Source: Lentzea sp.
GTDB taxonomy: Bacteria > Actinomycetota > Actinomycetes > Mycobacteriales > Pseudonocardiaceae
Assembly (NCBI GenBank): GCA_030146905.1
Contig: JASLAV010000355.1
Span: 1-8,059, forward strand
DNA length: 8,059 bases
Reading direction: 5' to 3'
The translations under genes and the position numbers were made by a program. Shown one piece after another: positions 1-6,111 of this stretch (the first letter of the stretch is position 1; every line of letters begins with the position of its first letter). The notes beneath the pieces were generated by a model, which saw nothing but the letters and a program-made list of their open reading frames with translations, was not told where the DNA came from and did not search any database.

Positions 1-245
1 CCGCTGAACGGGCACGGCGGCTCGACGCGGTCCGGTGACGGCGTGAGGACCTCCACGGCGTCCGCACGGCAGAACGACCCGCCGTTGTCCTCGTACACCG
101 ACACCACGACGCGCTCGCCGGGCAGTGCGTGACGCACGAACAGAACGCGCCCCTCGTGCCGTGCGACGAAGTGCCCGCCGTGTGCGACCGGTCCCACCTC
201 GACTTCGAACGTCCGTCCGGTCCAGTCTTCCTTGGTCGAGCTCAT
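1..245 (-). CDS. TrmA/RumA-family SAM-dependent RNA (uracil-C5) methyltransferase, N-terminal part only
   Basis: Only the first 81 codons are in the window; the gene continues past base 1. The visible part is a TRAM domain (about residues 9-67, with the pattern VGPVAHGGHFVARHEGRVLFV and then LPGERV), followed by PPCPF with Cys78. In this family that cysteine is the first ligand of the N-terminal iron-sulfur cluster. TRAM plus this cysteine is the signature of the class I methyltransferases that make 5-methyluridine in tRNA or rRNA. Which RNA is modified cannot be decided without the catalytic domain. The ATG (245-243) overlaps the TGA of the upstream permease (244-242) in an ATGA junction, and no strong Shine-Dalgarno sits before it, so translational coupling is likely. 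The position next to the permease matches M. tuberculosis Rv2689c (from memory). Confidence 0.88.
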   Translation of the reverse strand, partial: MSSTKEDWTGRTFEVEVGPVAHGGHFVARHEGRVLFVRHALPGERVVVSVYEDNGGSFCRADAVEVLTPSPDRVEPPCPFS

Positions 246-2227
246 CGGTCGTCAAGTCCCCTTCGGACAGCGCCGGGCGCGATGACGTCCTTGTCCTTGA
301 CCTTGACCGACGACTCGAGCTGCCACGGAACACTGGTCACCATCACACCCGGCTGGAAAAGCAGCCTTCCCTTGAGCCGCAACGCGCTCTGGTTGTGGAG
401 GAGCTGCTCCCACCAGTGGCCGACGACGTACTCGGGGATGAACACCGTAACAACGTCGCGCGGGTTGTCCGACCGCACGCGCTTGACGTAGTCGAGAACG
501 GGCTTGGTGATCTCCCGGTAGGGGGACTCGATCACCTTCAGCGGGATCTTGAAGTTCTCCTTCTCCCACTCCGCGACGAGCCTGCGGGTGTCGCCGTCGT
601 CGACGTTGACCGTGACGGCCTCCAGCACGTCAGGGCGCGTGGCCTTGGCGTAGGACAACGCCCGGAGCGTCGGCATGTGCAGTTTGGACACCAGGACCAT
701 CGCGTGGTTGCGCGCGGGCATCGTGCGCACGCGCTCCTGCTTGCGGAGCTCCTCGGCGACGGTGTCGTAGTGCTTGCGGATCGCCGTCATCAACGCGTAG
801 ATGGCGGCCATCGCGGCGATGGCGATCCACGCGCCCTTGGTGAACTTCGTGATGAGCACGATGATCAGCACGGTCGCGGTCAGCGCCAGGCCGAACGTGT
901 TGATGGCCTGCGAGCGGCGCATCCGCCTGCGCGACTGCTCGTCGGCCTCGGTCTTGAGCAGCCGCTGCCAGTGCTTGATCATGCCGAGCTGGCTCAGCGT
1001 GAACGACACGAACACGCCGACGATGTAGAGCTGGATCAGCCGGGTGACCTCGGCGTCGAACGCGATCACCAGGACGACCGCGAAGCCGGCCAGGAAGATG
1101 ATGCCGTTGGAGAACGCCAGCCGGTCGCCACGGGTGTGCAGCTGGCGCGGCAGGTAGCGATCCTGGGCGAGGATCGAGCCGAGCACGGGGAAGCCGTTGA
1201 ACGCGGTGTTCGCGGCGAGCACCAGGATGAGCGCGGTGACGCCGGCGATGAAGTAGAAGCCGGGCGGGAAGTTGTCGAAGACGGCGTGCGCGATCTGCGC
1301 CACCATCGTCTTCTGCTCGTAGCCCTCGGGGGCGTTCGTGATCTGCTGCGCGGGGAACTCGGCGACGCGCACGTCGGTCAGCTGGGCCAGGATGATCAGG
1401 CCCATCAGCATGACCACCGAGATGCCGCCCATCAGCAGCAACGTCGTCGCGGCGTTGCGGGACTTGGGCTTGCGGAACGCGGGCACGCCGTTGCTGATCG
1501 CCTCGACGCCTGTCAGCGCCGCGCAGCCGGACGAGAACGCCCTCAGCACGAGGAACACGAACGCGAGCCCCATCAGGTGGTCCGACTCGGCGTGGATCTC
1601 GAGACCGGAGCTCTCCGCCCGCATCTGATCACCCATCACGAACCCGCGGAACAGGCCGTACCCGATCAGGCCGAAGACACCGAACATGAAGGCGTAGACC
1701 GGGATGGCGAACGCGCTGCCGGACTCGCGGATGCCGCGGAGGTTGACGGCCGTCAGCAGGATGATGGCGGCGACCGCGAACTCCGCCTTGTGCGTCGCCA
1801 CGAACGGGATCGCCGAACCGATGTTGGCCGCGGCCGCCGAGATCGAGACCGCGACGGTGAGGATGTAGTCGACGAGCAGGGCGCTCGCCACCGTGAGCCC
1901 CGCTCTGCGTCCGAGGTTGACCGTCGCGACCTCGTAGTCGCCGCCGCCGGAGGGGTAGGCGTGCACGTTCTGCCGGTAGCTGGCGACCACGGTGAGCATG
2001 ACCACGACGACGGCGACGCCCACCCACGGTGCCATCGCGTAGGCGCTCAGGCCCGCGACCGACAGCATCAGGAAGATCTCCTCCGGCGCGTACGCGACCG
2101 ACGACATGGCGTCGGAGGCGAAGACGGGGAGTGCGATGCGTTTCGGCAACAGGGTGTGCGCGAGGCGGTCACTGCGGAACGGCCGCCCGACCAGGAGGCG
2201 TTTGGCAGCGGTGGCGAGCTTGGACAC
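242..2227 (-). CDS. KimA-like APC-superfamily permease, probable potassium importer
   Basis: A 661-residue membrane protein with about 12 hydrophobic segments between residues 30 and 460, then a soluble cytosolic domain of about 180 residues. The N-terminal half resembles Bacillus subtilis KimA closely: KRLLVGRP near residue 9, ASDAMSSVAYAPEE at 37-50, SYRQNVHAYPSGGG at 83-96, LLVDYILTVAVS at 117-128 and ALTGVEA at 237-243. Residues recalled as the K+ site of KimA (Asp36, Tyr43, Asp117, Thr121, Ser125, Thr230, Glu233) correspond here to Asp39, Tyr46, Asp120, Thr124, Ser128, Thr239 and Glu242, so proton-coupled K+ uptake is favoured over amino acid transport. The reading frame is open further upstream, but that would run into ceoB. 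The GTG at 2227 gives the usual family start (SKLATAAKRLL). It has no Shine-Dalgarno, but TACGCT lies 6 bases upstream. Homologue: Rv2690c. Substrate is inferred. Confidence 0.92.
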   Translation of the reverse strand: MSKLATAAKRLLVGRPFRSDRLAHTLLPKRIALPVFASDAMSSVAYAPEEIFLMLSVAGLSAYAMAPWVGVAVVVVMLTVVASYRQNVHAYPSGGGDYEVATVNLGRRAGLTVASALLVDYILTVAVSISAAAANIGSAIPFVATHKAEFAVAAIILLTAVNLRGIRESGSAFAIPVYAFMFGVFGLIGYGLFRGFVMGDQMRAESSGLEIHAESDHLMGLAFVFLVLRAFSSGCAALTGVEAISNGVPAFRKPKSRNAATTLLLMGGISVVMLMGLIILAQLTDVRVAEFPAQQITNAPEGYEQKTMVAQIAHAVFDNFPPGFYFIAGVTALILVLAANTAFNGFPVLGSILAQDRYLPRQLHTRGDRLAFSNGIIFLAGFAVVLVIAFDAEVTRLIQLYIVGVFVSFTLSQLGMIKHWQRLLKTEADEQSRRRMRRSQAINTFGLALTATVLIIVLITKFTKGAWIAIAAMAAIYALMTAIRKHYDTVAEELRKQERVRTMPARNHAMVLVSKLHMPTLRALSYAKATRPDVLEAVTVNVDDGDTRRLVAEWEKENFKIPLKVIESPYREITKPVLDYVKRVRSDNPRDVVTVFIPEYVVGHWWEQLLHNQSALRLKGRLLFQPGVMVTSVPWQLESSVKVKDKDVIAPGAVRRGLDDR

Positions 2228-2233
2228 GGCCAG

Positions 2234-2239
2234 AGCGTA
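2234..2239 (-). promoter_or_regulatory. Putative -10 element for a leaderless permease mRNA
   Basis: On the minus strand TACGCT (a TANNNT hexamer) ends 6 bases before the GTG at 2227, so transcription would start at or next to the start codon. The bases between hold no purine-rich Shine-Dalgarno. No good -35 is visible at 17-18 bases, so this is a motif-and-spacing call only. Confidence 0.45.
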
Positions 2240-2273
2240 AGGGGTCCGCTCACCGGTACGGGCTAATGCTCGG

Positions 2274-2303
2274 TAGGTTCTGCCCAGAGTTCGCCTGAGG
2301 AGG
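2274..2303 (+). promoter_or_regulatory. Candidate -10 (2274-2279) and strong ribosome binding site (2297-2303) of ceoB
   Basis: GAGGAGG at 2297-2303 lies 6 bases before the GTG at 2310 and fixes that start; an ATG at 2305 is closer but out of frame. TAGGTT at 2274-2279 fits TANNNT and would give a leader of about 24 bases. No convincing -35 is seen. The ribosome site is firm, the promoter is weak. Confidence 0.5.
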
Positions 2304-2309
2304 CATGTC

Positions 2310-2972
2310 GTGCACGTGGTGATCATGGGGTGTGGCCGGGTGGGGGCATCCCTGGCCAGGGCCTTGGAGCGGCTCGACCACCAGGTCGCCGTGATCGACA
2401 AGGACGCGCAGTCGTTCCGCAGGCTCGGCAGCGACTTCCACGGCCAGCAGGTCGTCGGCAACGGTTTCGACCGCAATGTCCTGATCGAGGCGGGTGTCGA
2501 GCGCGCGGGCGCGTTCGCCGCGGTCTCCAGCGGTGACAACTCGAACATCATCTCGGCGCGGGTCGCGCGCGAGACGTTCGGCGTCGAGCACGTCGTCGCC
2601 CGCATCTACGACCACAAGCGCGCCGCCGTGTACGAGCGGCTGGGCATCCCGACGGTGGCGACCGTGCCATGGAGCACCGACCGGTTCCTGCGGATGCTGC
2701 TGCCGGAGGGTGCGGCGACCGCGTGGCGCGACCCGTCGGGGACCGTGGCCGTGCTGCCGATCGAGGTCGCCGAGTCGTGGGTCGGGCGGCCGGTGCGCGA
2801 GCTCGAAGAGGCGATCGGCGCGCGGGTGGCGTTCGTGATGCGGTTCGGCACGGGTGTGCTGCCGGATCCGGCGACCGTCGTGCAGGCCGATGACACCATC
2901 TACGTGGCGGCACTGTCCGGCACGATCACCGACGTCGCCGCCGCGGCGCAGCAGGCACCGGAGGAGAGCTGA
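2310..2972 (+). CDS. ceoB: TrkA/RCK-type potassium uptake regulatory protein CeoB
   Basis: A 220-residue cytosolic protein with the two-domain RCK layout. The N-terminal Rossmann domain starts with VVIMGCGRVG, giving the GxGxxG dinucleotide loop at Gly7-Gly9-Gly12 and an acidic residue, Asp30, at the end of strand 2, which favours NAD(H). Further typical elements are VVGNGFD and SSGDNSN. An RCK_C domain (about residues 133-210) includes VGRPVREL and VQADDTIYVAA. RCK proteins gate K+ channels or transporters in response to nucleotides, and RCK_C domains can bind small ligands, in some proteins c-di-AMP. The gene overlaps ceoC by one base (TGATG) and diverges from the permease gene across 82 bases. 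Homologue: Rv2691 CeoB. No TrkH/KtrB pore gene is present, so the partner is likely the KimA-like permease or a pore encoded elsewhere. Confidence 0.93.
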   Translation: MHVVIMGCGRVGASLARALERLDHQVAVIDKDAQSFRRLGSDFHGQQVVGNGFDRNVLIEAGVERAGAFAAVSSGDNSNIISARVARETFGVEHVVARIYDHKRAAVYERLGIPTVATVPWSTDRFLRMLLPEGAATAWRDPSGTVAVLPIEVAESWVGRPVRELEEAIGARVAFVMRFGTGVLPDPATVVQADDTIYVAALSGTITDVAAAAQQAPEES

Positions 2973-3628
2973 TGCGGGTCGCGATCGCTGGCGCGGGCGC
3001 GGTGGGGCGCTCCATCGCGCAGGAGCTCGTGTCCGACGGGCACCAGGTCATGCTGATCGAACGGGACAGGGCGCACTTCGACCCGAACTCCGTCGAGCAG
3101 GCCGAGTGGGTGCAGGCCGACGCGTGCGAGCTGTCCTCTTTGGAGGACGCGGGCATGCAGCTGTGCGACGTGGTGATCGCCGCGACCGGTGACGACAAGG
3201 TCAACCTCGTGGTGTCCCTCCTGGCCAAGACCGAGTTCGCGGTCCGCCGTGTCGTCGCACGCGTGAACGACCCGACGAACGAATGGCTGTTCACCGAGTC
3301 GTGGGGCGTGGACGTCGCCGTGTCGACGCCGCGGCTCCTCGCCGCCATGGTCGAGGAGTCCGTGACGATCGGCGACGTCGTGCGGCTGATGACGTTGCGG
3401 CAGGGTCAGGCGAACCTCGTGGAGATCACGCTCGACGAGTCGACGCCGTTCGCCGGTCGTGCCGTGTCGGAGCTGACGCTGCCCCGCGACGCCGCGCTGG
3501 TGACGATCCTGCGCGGCGGGCGGGTCATCGTGCCGCAGCCGGACGACACGCTTGAGGCCGACGACGAGCTGCTGTTCGTCACCACCGCGGCCGTCGAGCA
3601 GGACATCAAGACGGCGCTGGGCTACTGA
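2972..3628 (+). CDS. ceoC: TrkA/RCK-type potassium uptake regulatory protein CeoC
   Basis: A 218-residue paralogue of CeoB with the same domain order. VAIAGAGAVG gives GxGxxG at Gly7-Gly9-Gly12 with Glu30 closing strand 2; ATGDDKVN continues the Rossmann core; residues about 135-215 form RCK_C, with FAGRAVSEL and EADDELLFVTT. Its ATG uses the last A of the ceoB TGA, and GGAGAG in the end of ceoB is the ribosome site, so the two proteins are probably made in matched amounts and may form a heteromeric gating ring. Homologue: Rv2692 CeoC. The stop is only 10 bases from the stop of the convergent lectin gene and no hairpin terminator fits between them, so transcripts of the two genes may run into each other. 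Confidence 0.93.
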   Translation: MRVAIAGAGAVGRSIAQELVSDGHQVMLIERDRAHFDPNSVEQAEWVQADACELSSLEDAGMQLCDVVIAATGDDKVNLVVSLLAKTEFAVRRVVARVNDPTNEWLFTESWGVDVAVSTPRLLAAMVEESVTIGDVVRLMTLRQGQANLVEITLDESTPFAGRAVSELTLPRDAALVTILRGGRVIVPQPDDTLEADDELLFVTTAAVEQDIKTALGY

Positions 3629-3638
3629 TACCCCGGTG

Positions 3639-4139
3639 TCAGACCTGGTTCCAGTAGTGGAAGGCGCCGGTGTGGCAGTCCCACAGCTGCACCGAGGCGC
3701 CGTTCCACCAGTTGCCGCCCGAGATCTCGACGCACCGGTTGCCGCCGAGGAAGGACCGCATCCGGCCCACCTCGTAGTCGTGGGACGCCGGTCGGTAGAA
3801 CATCTGGAAGAGGTTGTCCCCTGCCCAGCAGTCGGACATGTGCAGCGCGGCGCCGTTGTCACCGTTGCCCCACGCCGCGCTCAGGCACTTGCCGGTGGTG
3901 GAGTTGCGCAGCTTCAGCCCGTCCCAGTACCAGCGCTGCGTCTGGGCGCCCTGGCAGTCGACCATGATCACGCCGGCGCCCTCGTGCGCCGTCGAGGCGG
4001 TCAGGCACCTGTTGTTGTGGCGCGACAGGATCTGGAACCCGGTCTGCGCGCCCGCCGTGGTGGACGAGGTGGCGAGCAGGCTGCCCGAGACGACCGCGAG
4101 TGAGGCCAGGAGCGCGATTTTCCGCGTAAAAGGTTTCAT
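3639..4139 (-). CDS. Secreted ricin B-type (beta-trefoil) lectin-domain protein
   Basis: A 166-residue protein. Residues 1-31 form a Sec signal peptide: Lys2, Arg6 and Lys7, then a hydrophobic core, then Ala29-Gly30-Ala31 as the cleavage site. The rest is a single R-type trefoil built of three repeats. Each has a C-L/V...D-C pair (Cys45/62, Cys85/104, Cys136/155), predicting three disulfides outside the cell. The QxW signature is canonical once (Gln68-Arg-Trp70) and degenerate in the other repeats (Gln112-Met-Phe114, His161-Tyr-Trp163). No catalytic domain is fused, so it is probably a free carbohydrate-binding protein; the ligand is unknown. The open frame reaches 4199, but ATG 4139 (MKPF) gives a standard signal peptide; a GTG three codons upstream is an alternative. 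The first codons are AT-rich. No counterpart sits here in the M. tuberculosis order. Confidence 0.88.
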   Translation of the reverse strand: MKPFTRKIALLASLAVVSGSLLATSSTTAGAQTGFQILSRHNNRCLTASTAHEGAGVIMVDCQGAQTQRWYWDGLKLRNSTTGKCLSAAWGNGDNGAALHMSDCWAGDNLFQMFYRPASHDYEVGRMRSFLGGNRCVEISGGNWWNGASVQLWDCHTGAFHYWNQV

Positions 4140-4195
4140 GCGGTTCACGAGGCCCGCCGCACACCGCCTGATACACGGCTCGCCCCTCCACATGC

Positions 4196-4233
4196 ACACG
4201 GCCGGCGCTCCCCTGGGGAAGCGCCGGCCGTGT
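4196..4233 (-). terminator. Strong hairpin, probable terminator of the OB-fold/DUF3159 operon
   Basis: A perfect 14-base inverted repeat (arms 4196-4209 and 4220-4233, ACACGGCCGGCGCT and its complement) encloses a 10-base loop whose CCCC/GGGG could extend the stem. It begins about 15 bases after the DUF3159 stop and lies before the lectin start. No T-tract follows on either strand, so it would be a U-less actinobacterial-type terminator or an mRNA 3'-end stabiliser. Confidence 0.7.
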
Positions 4234-4247
4234 GGAAGCGGGACCGG

Positions 4248-5009
4248 TCAGTCGCGGGACCTGTCGCGAGCCTCGCGGTCGGCCCGGTGGAGCTCGTCCA
4301 TGTCAGGGGTGAGCAGGTCGTCGGCTGTACGGGCGAGCACGTCGTCCACCTCGGCCCGCTGCGCGGCCTCGGCCTCCGCCGCCTCTTCGGCCGCCTTCAG
4401 GCGCTTGTCGGCCCTGCGGACCGCCCAGACCGTGGCGAGGAGCGCGATCGCCATCAGCGGGTAGCCCATCCCGAGACGGGCCACCGCGAGCCAGCCGACC
4501 TGGTCCTCGTCGTAGAGCCAGCGCTGGACCACGAAACGGGCGAAGAAGACCAGCGCCCACACGAAGGTCGCGATGTCGTAGTCGCGGACGGTGGCCTTGT
4601 CGGCGCGCCAGGAGCGGTCCCTGCCGTTGAGGAACGTCCAGATCACGCCGGCGAGCGGCCAGCGCACGATGATCGACAGCAGGAACGCGCTGCCGTAGAC
4701 GACGCTCTGCCAGATGCCGAAGAGGAAGAATCCCTTGGCCTCGCCCGTCTTGTAGGCGATGAACGCCGCGATGCCCACGCCGAAGACGGCGGAGATCGCG
4801 GGCTGGACGGTGCCCTTGCGCACGGCCAGGACCACACCGATGACGACGGCGGCCGCGAGGGCGCTGATGATCGCGGCCATGAGGTTCTTGGCGGCGAAGT
4901 TGACGATCACGAAGACGAGGACGGGCAGCGACGAGTAGAGCATGCCGCTCACCCCGCCCATCTGCTCGAGGACGGTGGGCTGCTTTTCTTCGGTCTCAGC
5001 TGAAGTCAT
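4248..5009 (-). CDS. DUF3159 integral membrane protein, function unknown
   Basis: A 253-residue protein with a short acidic cytosolic start, then about five or six hydrophobic segments (roughly residues 28-40, 43-63, 68-86, 94-115, 147-164 and 171-197) and a charged, alanine- and glutamate-rich tail (200-253) likely to form a helix or coiled coil. Family-typical stretches are GIWQSVVYGSAFLLSI near 98-113, RWPLAGVIW at 116-124, FLNGRDRSWR at 126-135 and ARLGMGYPL at 177-185. The conserved polar and aromatic residues within the membrane part suggest a transporter or enzyme-like role, but none is established to my knowledge. The ATG (5009-5007) overlaps the TGA of the OB-fold gene (5008-5006), so the two are co-translated. 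Homologue in order and sequence: Rv2693c. Confidence 0.9.
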   Translation of the reverse strand: MTSAETEEKQPTVLEQMGGVSGMLYSSLPVLVFVIVNFAAKNLMAAIISALAAAVVIGVVLAVRKGTVQPAISAVFGVGIAAFIAYKTGEAKGFFLFGIWQSVVYGSAFLLSIIVRWPLAGVIWTFLNGRDRSWRADKATVRDYDIATFVWALVFFARFVVQRWLYDEDQVGWLAVARLGMGYPLMAIALLATVWAVRRADKRLKAAEEAAEAEAAQRAEVDDVLARTADDLLTPDMDELHRADREARDRSRD

Positions 5010-5371
5010 GAAGCGTTCTGCAACTCGTAATAGGGGTTGTAGAGCACCTTGCGCCCGTCGCGCACGGCGATGCGGCCCCGGGCCTTGATCGTCCGACCAG
5101 GCTCGATACCCGCGATGCGACGGCGGCCGAGCCAGACGAGGGTGACGCCCTCGGTGCCGTCGTAGAGCTCGGCTTCCAGCGTGGCGGCCGCGTCACGGGG
5201 ACAGAGCTCCACGCTGCGGAGCCTGCCGAGGACGGTGACCTCCTCGCCGGATCTGCAGTCGCAGGCCTTCACCGCGCCGACGGCCTCCGCTTTCCGCGAC
5301 AGGTCGTCCGCGTCGAGCTCGGAGACGTCGCTGGTCAAGCGACGCACCAAGCGGTGCCAATAGCCGCCCAT
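5006..5371 (-). CDS. OB-fold nucleic-acid-binding-like protein
   Basis: A 121-residue protein. Residues 1-30 are a helical, charged lead (MGGYWHRLVRRL, then ELDADDLSRKA). Residues about 43-118 have the strand pattern of an OB fold: EVTVLGRLRSVEL, then ATLEAELYDGTEGVTLVWLGRRRIAGIEPG, then IKARGRIAVRDGRKVLYNPYYEL. The GRRRIAGIEPGRTIKARGR stretch is typical of tRNA-anticodon/RecG-type OB domains, so nucleic-acid binding is plausible but unproven. Cys37-Asp-Cys39 and Cys57 cluster at the first strands. The frame is open to 5446, but ATG 5371 has AGGAG at 5382-5378 with a 6-base spacer and matches the length of Rv2694c, so I start there. Four-base overlap with DUF3159 downstream. Confidence 0.88.
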   Translation of the reverse strand: MGGYWHRLVRRLTSDVSELDADDLSRKAEAVGAVKACDCRSGEEVTVLGRLRSVELCPRDAAATLEAELYDGTEGVTLVWLGRRRIAGIEPGRTIKARGRIAVRDGRKVLYNPYYELQNAS

Positions 5372-5377
5372 CCCCGA

Positions 5378-5429
5378 CTCCTGCAGTGCTCTGGTGGCCC
5401 GTGGTGTGGACCGTCTGACAGTGAGGGTA
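5378..5429 (-). promoter_or_regulatory. Candidate -10 (5429-5424) and ribosome binding site (5382-5378) of the OB-fold operon
   Basis: On the minus strand AGGAG at 5382-5378 lies 6 bases before the ATG at 5371 and decides that start over the longer frame. TACCCT at 5429-5424 fits TANNNT and would give a leader of about 45 bases. No -35 is convincing. Confidence 0.45.
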
Positions 5430-5441
5430 CGCACGAGGCAC

Positions 5442-5447
5442 GACAAT
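5442..5447 (+). promoter_or_regulatory. Putative -10 element for a leaderless hydrolase mRNA
   Basis: GACAAT ends 7 bases before the GTG at 5455, the spacing expected if transcription starts on the start codon. It matches the key A and final T of TANNNT but not the first T. There is no Shine-Dalgarno in the preceding 15 bases. CTGACA at 5415-5420 looks like a -35 but its 21-base spacing is too long. Confidence 0.35.
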
Positions 5448-5454
5448 CCCGGGT

Positions 5455-6111
5455 GTGCCTTCCGAGACCGTCCTCCTCCTGCCCGGAACCGCCTCGGACG
5501 AGGTGTTTGTCCGTTCTGTGTTCACCGAGCCGTTGTCGCAGGTCGGCGCCGTTCTGACCGCCCCGCGCGTTCGCACACTCTGTGAACGGTTGACGGCCCT
5601 CGAAAATGCCTGGGAAGGCCACCCGATCGTGGTGGGAGGCGTCTCACTGGGCGCGCACGTCGCCGCGCGGTGGGCGGCCCGGAATCCGGACAAGTGCGCT
5701 GGTCTCGTCCTCGCCTTGCCCGCGTGGACCGGTGCCGCGAACGGCGCTCCCGCAGCCCTCGCCGCCAAGGCCAGTGCTCAGGTGGTCGCGACCCACGGCC
5801 TGGAAACGGCGCTCGCCGGCACGACCGGCTGGTTGCGCGACGAGCTGGCGAGGGCGTGGCGCGGTTACGGCGACCAGCTCGTGCCCCACCTCGAAGAGGC
5901 CTCCGAGTCGGTGGCGCCGACGCTCGACGAGCTGAGGTCGCTGACGGTGCCGACGGGAATCGTCGGGTGCACCGACGACCCGGTGCACCCGATCGCGGTC
6001 GCACAGCAGTGGGCGCAAGCCATTCCACGCGCCGTGCTCGTCACCACGACCCTCGACGCCTACCCGCACGCGTTGGGGCGTGCGGTGCAGGCGTGGCAAC
6101 AGGCGCGTTAG
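5455..6111 (+). CDS. Alpha/beta-hydrolase fold protein (Rv2695-like)
   Basis: A 218-residue soluble protein with the alpha/beta-hydrolase plan. VLLLPGT (residues 6-12) is the first strand and oxyanion region, with Pro-Gly in place of the common His-Gly. GGVSLGAH (61-68) is the nucleophile elbow, Gly-x-Ser-x-Gly, with Ser64. VGCTDDPVHP (170-179) supplies the acid (Asp174 or Asp175), and AYPHALG (202-208) the catalytic His205. The triad is thus complete and the enzyme should be an active serine hydrolase (esterase- or lipase-like); the substrate is unknown. There is no signal peptide. The GTG at 5455 is chosen because the first strand follows at once; no Shine-Dalgarno precedes it. It is divergent from the OB-fold operon, and its TAG interlocks with the TAA of convergent DUF3710. 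Confidence 0.85.
   Translation: MPSETVLLLPGTASDEVFVRSVFTEPLSQVGAVLTAPRVRTLCERLTALENAWEGHPIVVGGVSLGAHVAARWAARNPDKCAGLVLALPAWTGAANGAPAALAAKASAQVVATHGLETALAGTTGWLRDELARAWRGYGDQLVPHLEEASESVAPTLDELRSLTVPTGIVGCTDDPVHPIAVAQQWAQAIPRAVLVTTTLDAYPHALGRAVQAWQQAR

Noticed and set aside
125..2266. A 713-codon plus-strand open frame opposite the permease gene
   Set aside because: Its translation is rich in Arg, Asp, His and Glu with no hydrophobic core, the usual antisense shadow of a high-GC gene; the minus-strand frame is a clear KimA-like permease.
2305..2307. ATG close to the ceoB ribosome site
   Set aside because: It is out of frame with ceoB and only one base from the GAGGAGG; GTG 2310 has proper spacing.
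2228..2605. N-terminal extension of the permease to an ATG at 2605
   Set aside because: It would overlap ceoB antisense, the extra 126 residues look non-membrane and random, and the family N-terminus begins at GTG 2227.
4140..4195. Promoter for the lectin gene (TATCAG near 4168 on the minus strand)
   Set aside because: The hexamer is a weak match, no -35 fits, and no good ribosome site follows; a promoter is expected here but I cannot place it.
4140..4199. Longer start for the lectin at 4199
   Set aside because: It would put 20 unrelated residues, including two cysteines and several arginines, in front of a textbook signal peptide.
5372..5446. Longer start for the OB-fold protein at 5446
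   Set aside because: The added residues are unlike the family, and ATG 5371 has a well-spaced AGGAG.
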